Source: an uncultured Clostridia bacterium (GTDB lineage: Bacteria > Bacillota > Clostridia > Oscillospirales > Acutalibacteraceae). Taken from it: a stretch of 64,000 bases of DNA. Below the pieces are notes generated by a model. The model worked only from the letters and a program-made list of their open reading frames with translations. It searched no databases and was not told the DNA's origin. Position 1 is the stretch's first letter, and each line of letters starts with the position of its first letter. Positions 1-8,862 of the stretch are shown one piece after another. The stretch spans positions 1 through 64,000 of the forward strand of contig CANRAU010000009.1 in the NCBI GenBank assembly GCA_947628665.1, written 5' to 3'. Both the position numbers and the translations under genes were made by a program.

Positions 1-159
1 AAACATTGAAAAATTTTTTCAGCGGCAGTCGTACTTACTACCGGATCATGTCGAAAATTGCATAAATGATTTGTTTTATATCAATTTTCGCGTGGGAAAA
101 TGCCCCTTTTTTCCGATTTTGGGGACACTTTACCTATATAACCCTTTATGATCGTTTTC

Positions 160-188
160 ATTATACAAAGTTCTTGTCAAAAATTCAA
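160..188 (-). promoter_or_regulatory. candidate sigma-A promoter reading off the left edge
   Basis: On the minus strand TTGAAT (183-188) and TATAAT (160-165) are separated by 17 bp. The expected transcript starts near 153 and runs leftward out of the window, so its gene is not visible. The rest of 1-420 is AT-rich and holds no convincing gene on either strand. Confidence 0.4.
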
Positions 189-420
189 TGCCTTTTTGGC
201 CGTATTTTGAAATTCTGCATTTTAAACAAGTTCTTTTTAGTAATTTTGTGCAAATATTATAAAGGAAATTTTGCTATTTTCACGAATTTTTCTTCCTCTG
301 CGCAAGCTCCAAAAACGTCGCTTTGTGCAATTTGGTACATTCGGTATGCCCTTAAATTTGCAATAACAAGATATTGTGGCTCGTCACGCGCGCCGAAACG
401 CCTGCAAAAGGTGTGCAGGC

Positions 421-452
421 AAAGAAATCGGCCCCTTCACAGAAGGAGCCGA
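421..452 (-). terminator. intrinsic terminator of the lipoprotein gene
   Basis: On the minus strand the stem TCGGCTCCTTC / GAAGGGGCCGA with a 3-nt loop is followed by TTTCTTT. It lies about 30 bp beyond the stop codon of the lipoprotein gene. Confidence 0.75.
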
Positions 453-479
453 AACTTATATAGGTCATTTCTGCTGTTG

Positions 480-1190
480 TCAATCCTTAAGGGTCAGCCC
501 ATCATCAATAATCTCAAGCAATTCTTCCGATGAAACGCTATATTGCAGGTTATCACAGGTAAATACCACTTCATAATACTTGCCATTGCTGATAAAATAT
601 GTGCCGTGCGCGCGATAAATCAGTTCGCCCGACTTTTCCTTGATAGTCAACTCTGCAGCAAGTGCCGGAACATTTTTGTCGGTGAGTACCACGTCTGTGG
701 TATTCAACTCCACATCATATATCTTCCGGACCTCATCCATAAAGGGATTTTCCTCGGATTCGATCTTATCCATGAGCGTATGTAGCGTCTCCCCGTCGCC
801 CACCTCGCCTAAATCATCAAATTTAATGTGTGCCATCCCGTTAGTCCCGTCTTTTGTGAACGTACCGTCATCGTCCAACGTCCACCCCTCGGATATGGTA
901 AAGGTAAAATCCGCTGCCTCATAGGTGCTGCCGTTGATGATCTTGTCCGGGAATTCAATGTAATTGGTCTGGCGTTCGCCGTTTGCATCCTTTACATATC
1001 TGCCGCGGTCGTCGGTCACGTAAACCGCTATGTCGCCATCCGCATTCAGCACGCTGCTGCCCTCTTCATCGGTCACCACAACGTACTCCATGCCGTTTTT
1101 GCCCTTGATCGTCGGCTTCTTGCCGCAAGCAACAAAGCAGGTCACGAGCAAAAGCATGATAAGACCGCAAGCTATGATCTTCTTTTCCAT
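480..1190 (-). CDS. predicted secreted lipoprotein, function unknown
   Basis: Protein of 236 residues. The N-terminus is a lipoprotein signal: Lys-Lys, a hydrophobic stretch, then a lipobox ending Phe-Val-Ala-Cys near residue 21, so the mature protein should be tethered to the outer face of the membrane. The rest is acidic, with no motif I recognise. ATG 1190 gives the signal peptide directly. The more upstream in-frame codons lie inside a strong hairpin in the leader, although the GTG just after that hairpin (four codons before the ATG, in frame) is also possible. The gene is monocistronic, with its own promoter at 1325-1353 and a terminator at 421-452. Confidence 0.8.
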   Translation of the reverse strand: MEKKIIACGLIMLLLVTCFVACGKKPTIKGKNGMEYVVVTDEEGSSVLNADGDIAVYVTDDRGRYVKDANGERQTNYIEFPDKIINGSTYEAADFTFTISEGWTLDDDGTFTKDGTNGMAHIKFDDLGEVGDGETLHTLMDKIESEENPFMDEVRKIYDVELNTTDVVLTDKNVPALAAELTIKEKSGELIYRAHGTYFISNGKYYEVVFTCDNLQYSVSSEELLEIIDDGLTLKD

Positions 1191-1203
1191 AATAATCGCC
1201 ACA

Positions 1204-1255
1204 CGATACGGCGTGCGCCGCAAAACGCTCAACCGAGCATTTTGCGCACGGTATC
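1204..1255 (-). promoter_or_regulatory. leader hairpin between a strong Shine-Dalgarno and the lipoprotein start
   Basis: The roughly 125-nt leader holds a long imperfect stem (arms GATAC..GTGCGC..AAAA..GCTC and its complement, tetraloop GGTT). A strong purine-rich AAGGAAAGG lies just 5' of it, while no good Shine-Dalgarno lies between the stem and ATG 1190. Folding would bring the purine tract close to the GTG/ATG start. This is an inference from sequence only. Confidence 0.5.
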
Positions 1256-1324
1256 ATTCCTTTCCTTCGTTTTTCACGTCAACGGCCCCTCAAACGTCCG
1301 TGCGCCGTTTTCCGCAACAATAAA

Positions 1325-1353
1325 ATTATAAAAGTTTTATTTTGCAAAGTCAA
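1325..1353 (-). promoter_or_regulatory. sigma-A promoter of the lipoprotein gene
   Basis: TTGACT (1348-1353), a 17-bp spacer and TATAAT (1325-1330) on the minus strand, a near-consensus vegetative promoter just downstream of proS. The expected start is near 1317. Confidence 0.8.
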
Positions 1354-1389
1354 TGCGTCCGAGGCAAATTGTTCGGCGCGCGCTTTGGC

Positions 1390-2826
1390 TTAATACGCCT
1401 TGCCCCAATACAGCATCTTTTCGGCGGGGCGGCCGCAGCACACGCAGGTGTCTGCAACATGCTCCTGCTCGAAAGGAATGCAGCGCGAGGTCACGCCCGC
1501 AAGCTCCTTGAGTTTATCCTCACACGCGCGGTCGCCGCACCACATGGCTTTGATGAAGCCCGGTTTGTGCTCGGCGACGTCCAAAAGCTCGTCCAAGGTC
1601 GCGGCCGTATAGGTCATGCGTTCGCGGCGTTCCAGCGCACGGGCATATAATCCCTGCTGTACTGCGTCGAGCAATTTCGGCACTTCCGTCTCCAGCGCAT
1701 CCAGCGAAACGAACGCCTTTTCGCGGTTGTCGCGGCGCACCAATACGCATTGGTTCTTTTCAATATCCTTAGGGCCGATCTCCAGCCGCAGCGGCACGCC
1801 CTTCATTTCATACTGCGCGAACTTCCAGCCCGGGGAATTGTCGGTCGTGTCGATTTTGACGCGGCAGATCTTTCCGAGCCGCGCGGTGACCTCCTGCGCT
1901 TTTTCGGTCACGCCCGCTTTGTGCGCCGCCACGGGGACGACGATGACCTGCGTGGGGGCGATGTGCGGCGGGAGTACCAGCCCGTTGTCGTCGCCGTGCG
2001 TCATAATGACCGCGCCGATGAGCCGCGTGGTGCTGCCCCACGAAGTCTGGAACGGATATTTCAGGGTGTTGTCCTTATCGGTGAACTGAATATCGAACGC
2101 ACGGGCAAATCCATCGCCGAAATAGTGCGAAGTCGCGCTCTGCAAAGCCTTGCCGTCGTGCATGAGCGCTTCGACGGTGTAGGTATCCTCCGCGCCCGCA
2201 AAACGCTCCTTTTCGGTTTTCACGCCCTTAATGACGGGCATGGCGAGATCGTTTTCGCAAAAATCGGCGTAGACGTCCAGCATCCGCACCGTCTCCTCGC
2301 GCGCTTCCTCGGCGGTGGCGTGGATGGTATGCCCCTCCTGCCACAAAAATTCACGTGAACGCAGAAACGGGCGGGTCGTTTTTTCCCAGCGCACGACGGA
2401 TACCCATTGGTTGTAGAGCTTGGGCAGGTCGCGGTAGGAGCGAACGATCGCTTTGTAATGCTCGCAGAACAGCGTCTCGGAGGTCGGGCGCACGCAAAGG
2501 CGTTCCTCCAATTTTTCATTGCCGCCGTATGTGACCCACGCGACCTCGGGCGCGAAGCCCGCGACGTGCTCCTTTTCCTTATTTAAAAGGCTTTCGGGAA
2601 TAAACATCGGCATACAGACATTTTCATGCCCCAGCGCCTTAAACATACTGTCCAAACGGCTTTGGATGTTCTCCCAGATCGCGTAGCCGTAAGGACGGAT
2701 CGCCATACAGCCCTTGACGCCCGTGTATTCAATCAGCTCCGCCTTTTTGACGACGTCCGTGTACCACTTCGCGAAATCCTCCTCCATAGAGGTGATCTCT
2801 TCTACCATTTTTTTCTGTTCAGCCAT
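1390..2826 (-). CDS. proS: prolyl-tRNA synthetase, archaeal/eukaryal type
   Basis: Class II aminoacyl-tRNA synthetase that charges tRNA-Pro with proline in the cytoplasm. About 478 residues, the length of the short archaeal-type ProRS that lacks the bacterial editing insertion. Motif 2 is visible in the stretch with [15 protein letters not shown], followed by [10 protein letters not shown], and motif 3 ends in the GSTTRLIGA segment. The C-terminal extension with paired Cys residues ends in a Tyr, as usual in this subtype. ATG 2826 is preferred over ATG 2832 because it lies 9 nt from AAGG, whereas the other lies only 3 nt away. An acpP terminator sits upstream, so proS may have its own weak promoter or depend on read-through. 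Confidence 0.95.
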   Translation of the reverse strand: MAEQKKMVEEITSMEEDFAKWYTDVVKKAELIEYTGVKGCMAIRPYGYAIWENIQSRLDSMFKALGHENVCMPMFIPESLLNKEKEHVAGFAPEVAWVTYGGNEKLEERLCVRPTSETLFCEHYKAIVRSYRDLPKLYNQWVSVVRWEKTTRPFLRSREFLWQEGHTIHATAEEAREETVRMLDVYADFCENDLAMPVIKGVKTEKERFAGAEDTYTVEALMHDGKALQSATSHYFGDGFARAFDIQFTDKDNTLKYPFQTSWGSTTRLIGAVIMTHGDDNGLVLPPHIAPTQVIVVPVAAHKAGVTEKAQEVTARLGKICRVKIDTTDNSPGWKFAQYEMKGVPLRLEIGPKDIEKNQCVLVRRDNREKAFVSLDALETEVPKLLDAVQQGLYARALERRERMTYTAATLDELLDVAEHKPGFIKAMWCGDRACEDKLKELAGVTSRCIPFEQEHVADTCVCCGRPAEKMLYWGKAY

Positions 2827-2841
2827 ATCCATTTTCCTTGC

Positions 2842-2879
2842 TTTTGAAAATTGGGGAGCGTTTTTGGAAAAACGCTCCC
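2842..2879 (-). terminator. intrinsic terminator after acpP
   Basis: Perfect stem GGGAGCGTTTTT / AAAAACGCTCCC with a 2-nt loop, followed on the minus strand by a short T-rich tract (CAATTTTC). It lies between acpP and proS. Confidence 0.6.
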
Positions 2880-2891
2880 GCAGCCATAAAA

Positions 2892-3116
2892 TCAGTGTTC
2901 TTCAATATACTTTACAATGTCGCCGACGGTTTTGATGTCCGACAAGTCCTCATCGGGGACTTCGATTTGAAATTCATCCTCGAACGACATCACCAGATCG
3001 ACCAAATCGAGACTGTCGGCCTCCAGGTCATCCTCCAGCAGCGTATCCGCCGTAACAGCGTCCTCATCCAAATCGAACTGCTCGCAAATGATCGCCCTGA
3101 CTTTTTCAAAAATCAT
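2892..3116 (-). CDS. acpP: acyl carrier protein
   Basis: Protein of 74 residues, highly acidic, with the conserved Asp-Ser-Leu ([10 protein letters not shown]) whose serine carries 4'-phosphopantetheine. It shuttles acyl chains in type II fatty acid synthesis. The start at 3116 is set by GGAGG seven bases upstream; a longer frame to 3134 has no ribosome site. It is monocistronic here, away from other fab genes, with its own promoter and terminator. Confidence 0.95.
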   Translation of the reverse strand: MIFEKVRAIICEQFDLDEDAVTADTLLEDDLEADSLDLVDLVMSFEDEFQIEVPDEDLSDIKTVGDIVKYIEEH

Positions 3117-3157
3117 ATGCACGCCTCCAAGCATATTGTATAGACATCATATACACC

Positions 3158-3185
3158 ATTTTAAGAAAATATTTCCCTTTGTCAA
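3158..3185 (-). promoter_or_regulatory. promoter of acpP
   Basis: TTGACA (3180-3185), 16-bp spacer, TAAAAT (3158-3163) on the minus strand, immediately after the phosphohexomutase gene ends. Confidence 0.7.
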
Positions 3186-3187
3186 TA

Positions 3188-4720
3188 TCATTTTATAAAT
3201 TCGCGTAAAAATTGTTCTAAGGGCGCTGTATCGGGGAAGTCGGCTTCGTTCAGCCACGTCAAAAGCGCTGCGCCGATCCTTTGCACGCCCCCTGCCACGT
3301 CGCTCTCCAAATAAAGGGGCAACACGGGGTCGTGGACGCTCAAACGCAGGATGAAAAAGCCGTTTTTGTCGGGCGCGCGGAACAGAATCTTCGTCCCCTC
3401 GCAGCTGTCCGCCGCGATCTCGACGTCCTCGCTGCGGCGCGCTTTGGCCTCCATGGCGGAGATCACCTGTTCCCCAAAGGCTTTGAAATCCGTATCGGGC
3501 AGGCGCAGACGCACTTCGCCCGATTCGACAGGCTCGCGGAAGCCCACCAGCAGGTCGTCGAGCGTTCTGCCCGCGCGCAAAAGCGCGCAGAGCTTAATGA
3601 TCAGCCGCGTGACGAGATATGCGCCGTCATCCAAAAAATAATTCTCGCGAAACGCCGCGTGACCCGAAGTTTCCATAGCCAGCGGCACGTCCTCTCCGTT
3701 CGCGCAGCGGCGCACAGCTTCGTCGATCACATTTTTATAGCCGCGTTTAAAGCGAATGTGCCGACCGCCCAAGGTTTGGTTTATAAAATCGCTCAAGCCC
3801 GCGCTCGTGACCGAATCCGTGACCACGCCGCCGCCCGGATGTCCTTCGAGCGCAATGGCCGCCGCAAGTGCGACCAGTCGGTTGCGGTTGAGTTCGGTGC
3901 CGTCCGCCGTCACCGCGCCGCCGCGGTCAACGTCCGCGTCAAAAATCACGCCGAGATCCGCACCCGATTGAAGCACCGCCTCGCGAATGCTCGCCATGGC
4001 CTCGGCATTTTCGGGGTTGGGCGCATGGTTCGGGAAGTACCCGTCGGGTTCGAGATACCGACTGCCCGCAATATCCGCGCCCAAAGGCAACAGTACGCGC
4101 GACGCATAAAATCTGCCCACACCGTTGCCCGCATCCACCACGATCTTCATGCCCGTCAGCGGACGGGCATAGTCGTCGGCGTTGTTCACGCCCTCGCGGA
4201 TCATGGTTTTGAGCTGCTCGCAGTAAATCGAAAGGTAATCGAGTTTGCGTGCGCAAGGCTGCCCTTCCAAGGGGGTGGGCGGCGTTTGCTCGGCGCGCGT
4301 CAAAATCTCCTCGATCTGCGCGCCCGAAAGCCCGCCTGTGGGCAGAAAAAATTTCAATCCGTTTTTATCCCACGGGTGATGGCTGGCGGTAAGCTGTATC
4401 GCACCGTCGCATCCCTCGGTCTGCGTGGTCATGAACATGGCGGGCGTGGAGCAAAGCCCGCAGTCGAGCGTTTGCACGCCGCGCGCGCACAATTCTTCAA
4501 GTACGGCCTGCTTCAAGCGCGCAGCCGATACGCGCGAATCATGCCCGACCGAAACGGTCAGCCGTTCTGCCGAAACGCCTTTGCTTTGCATCAGCATTTG
4601 CACGAAAGCGCCTGCAATGCGTTTGACGACCTCATCCGTCAGGTCAACGTCGGGGTGCGCGTCTGTGCCGACCGCAACGCCGCGCACGTCCGTGCCGCTT
4701 TTCAGATATTGCAGTTTCAT
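3188..4720 (-). CDS. phosphohexomutase (phosphoglucomutase/phosphomannomutase family)
   Basis: Alpha-D-phosphohexomutase of 510 residues that interconverts 1- and 6-phosphates of glucose, mannose or a related sugar through a phosphoserine. The catalytic serine is Ser113 (TASHHPWDKNG), the Mg-binding loop is DADVDR at 261-266, and the sugar-binding ETSGH motif follows near residue 350. Substrate preference cannot be read from the sequence. It is the last gene of a tightly packed operon; its ATG overlaps the stop of the upstream COG4100 gene by 4 bp (ATGA). With galK upstream, a role in feeding hexose phosphates into central metabolism or envelope sugars is plausible. Confidence 0.9.
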   Translation of the reverse strand: MKLQYLKSGTDVRGVAVGTDAHPDVDLTDEVVKRIAGAFVQMLMQSKGVSAERLTVSVGHDSRVSAARLKQAVLEELCARGVQTLDCGLCSTPAMFMTTQTEGCDGAIQLTASHHPWDKNGLKFFLPTGGLSGAQIEEILTRAEQTPPTPLEGQPCARKLDYLSIYCEQLKTMIREGVNNADDYARPLTGMKIVVDAGNGVGRFYASRVLLPLGADIAGSRYLEPDGYFPNHAPNPENAEAMASIREAVLQSGADLGVIFDADVDRGGAVTADGTELNRNRLVALAAAIALEGHPGGGVVTDSVTSAGLSDFINQTLGGRHIRFKRGYKNVIDEAVRRCANGEDVPLAMETSGHAAFRENYFLDDGAYLVTRLIIKLCALLRAGRTLDDLLVGFREPVESGEVRLRLPDTDFKAFGEQVISAMEAKARRSEDVEIAADSCEGTKILFRAPDKNGFFILRLSVHDPVLPLYLESDVAGGVQRIGAALLTWLNEADFPDTAPLEQFLREFIK

Positions 4721-6042
4721 GCCTTATGTTCCTCTCTGTTTTCGGAGGGCGTATCCTGCGCTTGCAATAAGCCCCGTTTGCACAGCTCCTCGGCCGCCAA
4801 CAGCACGCCGATCTTGCCGCTGTGGAAGTTTAAGCCGCCCTGCATCCAAACCGCAAACGGCTCGCGCAGCGGCGCGTCGCCCGAAAGCTCAATAGAAGAA
4901 CCCGACGTGAACGCGCCCGATGCCATAATGACTTGGTTGTCGTAGCCGGGCATATCCCACGGCTCGGGCGTGACATGGGCGTCCACGGGCGAGCCTTTTT
5001 GCAGTCCCTGACAAAATGCGATCAGCCGTTCGGGATTTTCCAAACAAATTGCCTGAATAATATCGTGCCGCGCTTCATCGGGTGCGGGCGTGACCGCAAA
5101 ACCGAGATGCGCAAACAGCGCGGCGGCAAATACCGCCGTTTTCAGCGCTTCGCCGACCACATGCGGCGCATGGAACAGCCCCATAAACAGGCTGCGGTTC
5201 TGCCCAAGCGTCGCGCCGACCTCCGTGGACAGCCCCGGGGTGGTCAGTCGGCAGGCACAAAGCTCTACCAGATCCGCGCGCCCCGCGATGTATCCGCCCG
5301 AAGACGCGATCCCGCCGCCTGCGTTTTTGATCAGAGAACCCGCCATCAAGTCCGCGCCGACCTCGGTCGGCTCTTTGCGCTCGGCAAATTCGCCGTAACA
5401 GTTATCCACCATGACCACGGCGCGGGGGTTGACCCGATGCACGATCTCGCAGACCTGCCCGATCTCCCGAACCGAAAGGCTGTGCCGCAGGGTGTACCCG
5501 CGCGAACGCTGCAAATAGACCATGCGAACCCGTTCGTCCGCTGCTTCCGCTTCGATGGCGGCAAAGTCAAGCGTATCCGCCGCCGTCAGGTCGATTTGCC
5601 GATACTCGATCCCGAAATCCGCAAGCGTTCCCTTGCCCGCGCTTTTGCCGCCGTCGATGCCGATGGTCGCGCGGATCGTATCGTAAGGCGTCCCCGTCAC
5701 ACACAGCAGCACGTCCTTTGGGCGCAAAACGCCGTACAGGCAAACCGACAGTGTGTGCGTGCCGCAGGTCAGCATTCCCGCGCGCAAAATCGCACGCTCA
5801 GCGCCGAAAATCTCCGCCGTTAAATGGTCGAGCTTTTCCCTGCCGCGATCATTGTAGCCGTACCCTGTGGTCGTGCCGAGATCGGCTTCGTCCACACGGC
5901 AGCGCCCAAAGGCGGCAAGCACCTTTTGCTGGTTGTATTCGGTCAGCGCATCGATTGCTTCAAACTGCGCGCGTGCCTTTTGGAGCGCCGCATCGTGCGC
6001 GGCCTGTATGGTTTTGCCGACCGCAAAAAAATCCTGTATCAT
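4717..6042 (-). CDS. PLP-dependent methionine gamma-lyase-like / aluminum-resistance family protein (COG4100)
   Basis: Fold-type I pyridoxal-phosphate enzyme of 441 residues belonging to the family annotated as cystathionine beta-lyase-like proteins involved in aluminum resistance. Visible landmarks are the Asp213 region (VMVDNCYGEF) and the Schiff-base lysine Lys239 in GSLIKNAGGG, followed by a Gly-rich loop. The family's substrate is poorly defined; carbon-sulfur lyase activity is inferred. It overlaps its neighbours by 4 bp on both sides, so it is translationally coupled to the GNAT gene upstream and the mutase downstream. Confidence 0.85.
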   Translation of the reverse strand: MIQDFFAVGKTIQAAHDAALQKARAQFEAIDALTEYNQQKVLAAFGRCRVDEADLGTTTGYGYNDRGREKLDHLTAEIFGAERAILRAGMLTCGTHTLSVCLYGVLRPKDVLLCVTGTPYDTIRATIGIDGGKSAGKGTLADFGIEYRQIDLTAADTLDFAAIEAEAADERVRMVYLQRSRGYTLRHSLSVREIGQVCEIVHRVNPRAVVMVDNCYGEFAERKEPTEVGADLMAGSLIKNAGGGIASSGGYIAGRADLVELCACRLTTPGLSTEVGATLGQNRSLFMGLFHAPHVVGEALKTAVFAAALFAHLGFAVTPAPDEARHDIIQAICLENPERLIAFCQGLQKGSPVDAHVTPEPWDMPGYDNQVIMASGAFTSGSSIELSGDAPLREPFAVWMQGGLNFHSGKIGVLLAAEELCKRGLLQAQDTPSENREEHKA

Positions 6043-6824
6043 TCTACCGTTCCCAATTCCGTCTCTGTTTTTTTCGTAAATCCCGATTTTTCATAAAAAC
6101 GCTGTGTTCCGGCATTTGCGCACAGCAGAAAAATTTCGTTTTCCGCCGTTTGCAGTTCCTTGCAAAGGCCGCGCACACAGGCAGAGCCGTAGCCCTTCCC
6201 GCGATCCGCTTTTCTTGTCGCCACGTCGCGCAGATACACATACCGTCCGCAAATATCCGCTATGGCGACGCTGCAGGGTGCGCCCGCCTCGTCATAAACC
6301 GCCTTGACGACCGTGCGGCCGCCGAACACCCCGCGCGCCGTCGCGGACAGCCAGTGCCGATAGGCCGTATCCGCTTCGTCTGCCGACATACCGTCCAGAT
6401 CGGCGTCTGCGTTCGCGCGCAAAAGCGCATAAATCGGTTCAAAATGTTCATATACGGAAATCGCCGTACCCGATGTGTCCTCGGACAGCCTGTCCAATGT
6501 CAAAATACTGCGGCGGGTAAGGGATTTGCCGCCGAGCTTTTGAAAAAGCGTGGGCGCACATTCCACCGTACCGTCGAGCTGCCGCAAAAACAGGCGCAGT
6601 TCCTCGCAGTCCGCCGTTTGTGCCGCCGCCAAACGCACGCAGCCCTGCACGGGCTGCACGACCAGGGCGGTCACTTTGTCCTCCATAGTCTGTACCCACA
6701 CGCCGTTTGCCGCCGCTTCGTCGAGCAAAGGCAGCAACGCATAGGCGCTGTATACGTCCTGCGGCAAAGACGCCTCCAGCCGCTTTACGATGTCGGGACG
6801 GGGTCTTTCTAAGCGTTTAAGCAT
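6039..6824 (-). CDS. GNAT-family N-acetyltransferase
   Basis: About 261 residues. The C-terminal half carries the GNAT acetyl-CoA site (ATRKADRGKGYGSACV, the R/Q-x-x-G-x-G/A loop) and the usual FYEKSGF C-terminal strand; the N-terminal half is a poorly conserved extension. Substrate unknown. The start at 6824 is inside the 3' end of the M42 gene (8-bp overlap) and gives a normal N-terminus. In the same operon as two peptidases and a PLP enzyme. Confidence 0.8.
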   Translation of the reverse strand: MLKRLERPRPDIVKRLEASLPQDVYSAYALLPLLDEAAANGVWVQTMEDKVTALVVQPVQGCVRLAAAQTADCEELRLFLRQLDGTVECAPTLFQKLGGKSLTRRSILTLDRLSEDTSGTAISVYEHFEPIYALLRANADADLDGMSADEADTAYRHWLSATARGVFGGRTVVKAVYDEAGAPCSVAIADICGRYVYLRDVATRKADRGKGYGSACVRGLCKELQTAENEIFLLCANAGTQRFYEKSGFTKKTETELGTVE

Positions 6825-7827
6825 TGCAAAGCGTCTCGGCAAGCACGCGAATGAGCTTTGCCGTGCTGTCTATATCCGCCTGCTTTGCGGTACAGGCGGG
6901 CGAATGGATATACCGACAGGGGACGGAGACCGCCAGCGTGCGGACGCCGCCCGCCGCCTTATGCACAGCCGCCGCGTCATTCCCGCCCGCGATCAGGGTC
7001 TTGGTCTGGCAGGGAATCTCATGTTCCTTTGCCAAACGAAATGCCAAATCGTAAAGCGCACGGTCATACACCGTGCCGCGATCCATAAATCCGACCACCG
7101 CGCCGCCGCCGAGCTTACATACCTGCTTATGCCCCTCGACCTCAGGCAGATCCGCCGCCGTGGTGCATTCGATCACAATGGCATAATCGGGCGATACCGT
7201 AAGGGCTGCCGCCGCCGCGCCGCGCGTGCCGATCTCCTCCTGCACGGTAAAGCAAAAGGTCATATCAAACGAAAGCTCCTCGCGAAGCATTTGAAGCATC
7301 AGAGCGTTTCCCACGCGGTCGTCGAGCGCCTTGGCAGTCAAAAAGCCGTCTCCGAATTCGGTAGGCTCGCCGCAAAAATACGCATTATCTCCCAGCGCGA
7401 CGAGTGCTTCGGCCTGTTCCTTCGACTGTGCGCCGATGTCGATATACAGATCCTCGACCTCGGGGACGGCGTCTTTCTCGGCTTTCGAGCATTGGTGGAT
7501 CGCCTTGCCGCCGATCAATCCGGTCACGCCCTTCGACCCGACCGAAACCGCCTTGCCAAACAGCACGCGGGGGTCGATGCCGCCCACGGGCGCGAATTTC
7601 AAAAAACCCTCTTCGGTGATATAGGTGACGATCAAAGCCACCTCGTCCATATGCGATAAGAGCATCACCTTGTTTTTGGCGGAGGATTTTCCCTTTTTCT
7701 CCACGATCAAATTGCCGAGCGCATCCACCTTGTAGGAAACGTCTGGCGGCAAATGCGCGATCAGGTATTCGCGCACAGCTTCCTCTCTGCCCGAGGCGGC
7801 GTTCAGCCTGCACAGTTCTTTCAGCAT
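6817..7827 (-). CDS. M42-family metallopeptidase (glutamyl aminopeptidase/endoglucanase-like), copy 2
   Basis: Dinuclear-zinc aminopeptidase of 336 residues. Metal-site landmarks in order are LLSHMDEV (His, Asp), KALDDRVG (bridging Asp), QEEIGTRGA (catalytic Glu and metal Glu) and a C-terminal RYIHSP His. The family forms large tetrahedral cytoplasmic aminopeptidases that trim peptides. Tandem with another M42 gene upstream (7-bp overlap); the two are only distantly similar, so a hetero-oligomer or two specificities are possible. Confidence 0.88.
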   Translation of the reverse strand: MLKELCRLNAASGREEAVREYLIAHLPPDVSYKVDALGNLIVEKKGKSSAKNKVMLLSHMDEVALIVTYITEEGFLKFAPVGGIDPRVLFGKAVSVGSKGVTGLIGGKAIHQCSKAEKDAVPEVEDLYIDIGAQSKEQAEALVALGDNAYFCGEPTEFGDGFLTAKALDDRVGNALMLQMLREELSFDMTFCFTVQEEIGTRGAAAAALTVSPDYAIVIECTTAADLPEVEGHKQVCKLGGGAVVGFMDRGTVYDRALYDLAFRLAKEHEIPCQTKTLIAGGNDAAAVHKAAGGVRTLAVSVPCRYIHSPACTAKQADIDSTAKLIRVLAETLCNA

Positions 7828-8840
7828 GGCGCGTTCCCTCCCCGCAGAATATATGCGGCCAACAGGCGCGCGGTATTTTCAACGTCCTGCAAAGCAATTT
7901 CTTCGACCCCTGTGTGCATATAGCGCAGCGGCACGGACAAAAGCCCCGTCTGCACGCCGCCTGCTTCGCAGGCAATACCATCGGCGTTCGTACCACTCAG
8001 GCCGCCCATGATCTCCAACTGATAGGGAATGCCGCTTTCCTTTGCCGCTTGACACAAGCCCTCGCTGACCGTGCGCGTCAAAGACGGCGCATAACCGATC
8101 ATCGGCCCTGCACCCAGAACGCCGCACAGCTCCGCTTTGGAATCGGGGGTTTTGGCAAAGCTGACGTCTACGGCAAGGCACAAATCGGCGTTCGCACGAA
8201 ACGCCGCCGCTTTTGCGCCGCCCTCGGTCGTCTCCTCACGCGTGGAACATACCGCCGTGACGGTATCGGGACATCCCGCCGCTTTTAAAATCTCCATAGC
8301 GCCGAGCAGAACGGCAAGTCCCGCACGGTCGTCGAGCGCGGGTGCGCTGACCCTGTCCTGTGCAAGTGTTGAAAAGCGATGCCGAAGCGCGATCCTGTCG
8401 CCCGGGGAAACGAGCGTTTGCGCGCGTTCCGGGGACAAGCCTATATCGATCAAAACGGTTTCGGGCGCTTTCGCGGATTCGCCGTCCTTCTGCAAATGCG
8501 GCGGGGTGCTTGTCACCACGCCGAACAGCGGCTCTTTGCCGTATACCGTCACCCGTGACGCGCTCAGCACGCGTTTATCCGCACCGCCGCAGGGTGCGGC
8601 GCGCAAAAAGCCCTCGGGCGTGATCTCCAACACGACCAACCCGATTTGATCCATATGCGCGTCCAAAAGGATGCGCCGACCGCTCGTGCCCCGCATTTCG
8701 CAAAGCACATTGTTAAGCGCGTCCGTCGAAACTTCGCCGAATGCCGCGAACAGCCGCGCCGCCTTTTGCCCGATCTCCCGCTCGTCTCCCGAGACGCCGG
8801 ACGCGGCGGTCAGTTCACGCAGAACCGCTTGATAATCCAT
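7821..8840 (-). CDS. M42-family metallopeptidase, copy 1
   Basis: 339 residues, same family as the next gene. Landmarks: LLDAHMDQIG, PALDDRAGLA, STREETTEGGA (Glu-Glu pair present but TEGG replaces the more usual GxRGA), and LRYMHTGVEE. Probably a cytoplasmic aminopeptidase. It begins 22 bp after galK and overlaps the second M42 gene by 7 bp. Confidence 0.85.
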   Translation of the reverse strand: MDYQAVLRELTAASGVSGDEREIGQKAARLFAAFGEVSTDALNNVLCEMRGTSGRRILLDAHMDQIGLVVLEITPEGFLRAAPCGGADKRVLSASRVTVYGKEPLFGVVTSTPPHLQKDGESAKAPETVLIDIGLSPERAQTLVSPGDRIALRHRFSTLAQDRVSAPALDDRAGLAVLLGAMEILKAAGCPDTVTAVCSTREETTEGGAKAAAFRANADLCLAVDVSFAKTPDSKAELCGVLGAGPMIGYAPSLTRTVSEGLCQAAKESGIPYQLEIMGGLSGTNADGIACEAGGVQTGLLSVPLRYMHTGVEEIALQDVENTARLLAAYILRGGNAPC

Positions 8841-8862
8841 GAAATCCTATACTCCTTTGGGG

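Noticed and set aside
1066..1257. 63-residue minus-strand ORF with a strong ribosome site upstream of the lipoprotein
   Set aside because: It lies almost wholly out of frame inside the lipoprotein coding region and has no sensible protein character. The ribosome site is more likely part of the leader structure.
3281..4945. 554-residue plus-strand ORF antisense to the phosphohexomutase
   Set aside because: Shadow frame rich in Arg, His and Gln; the minus strand holds a complete enzyme.
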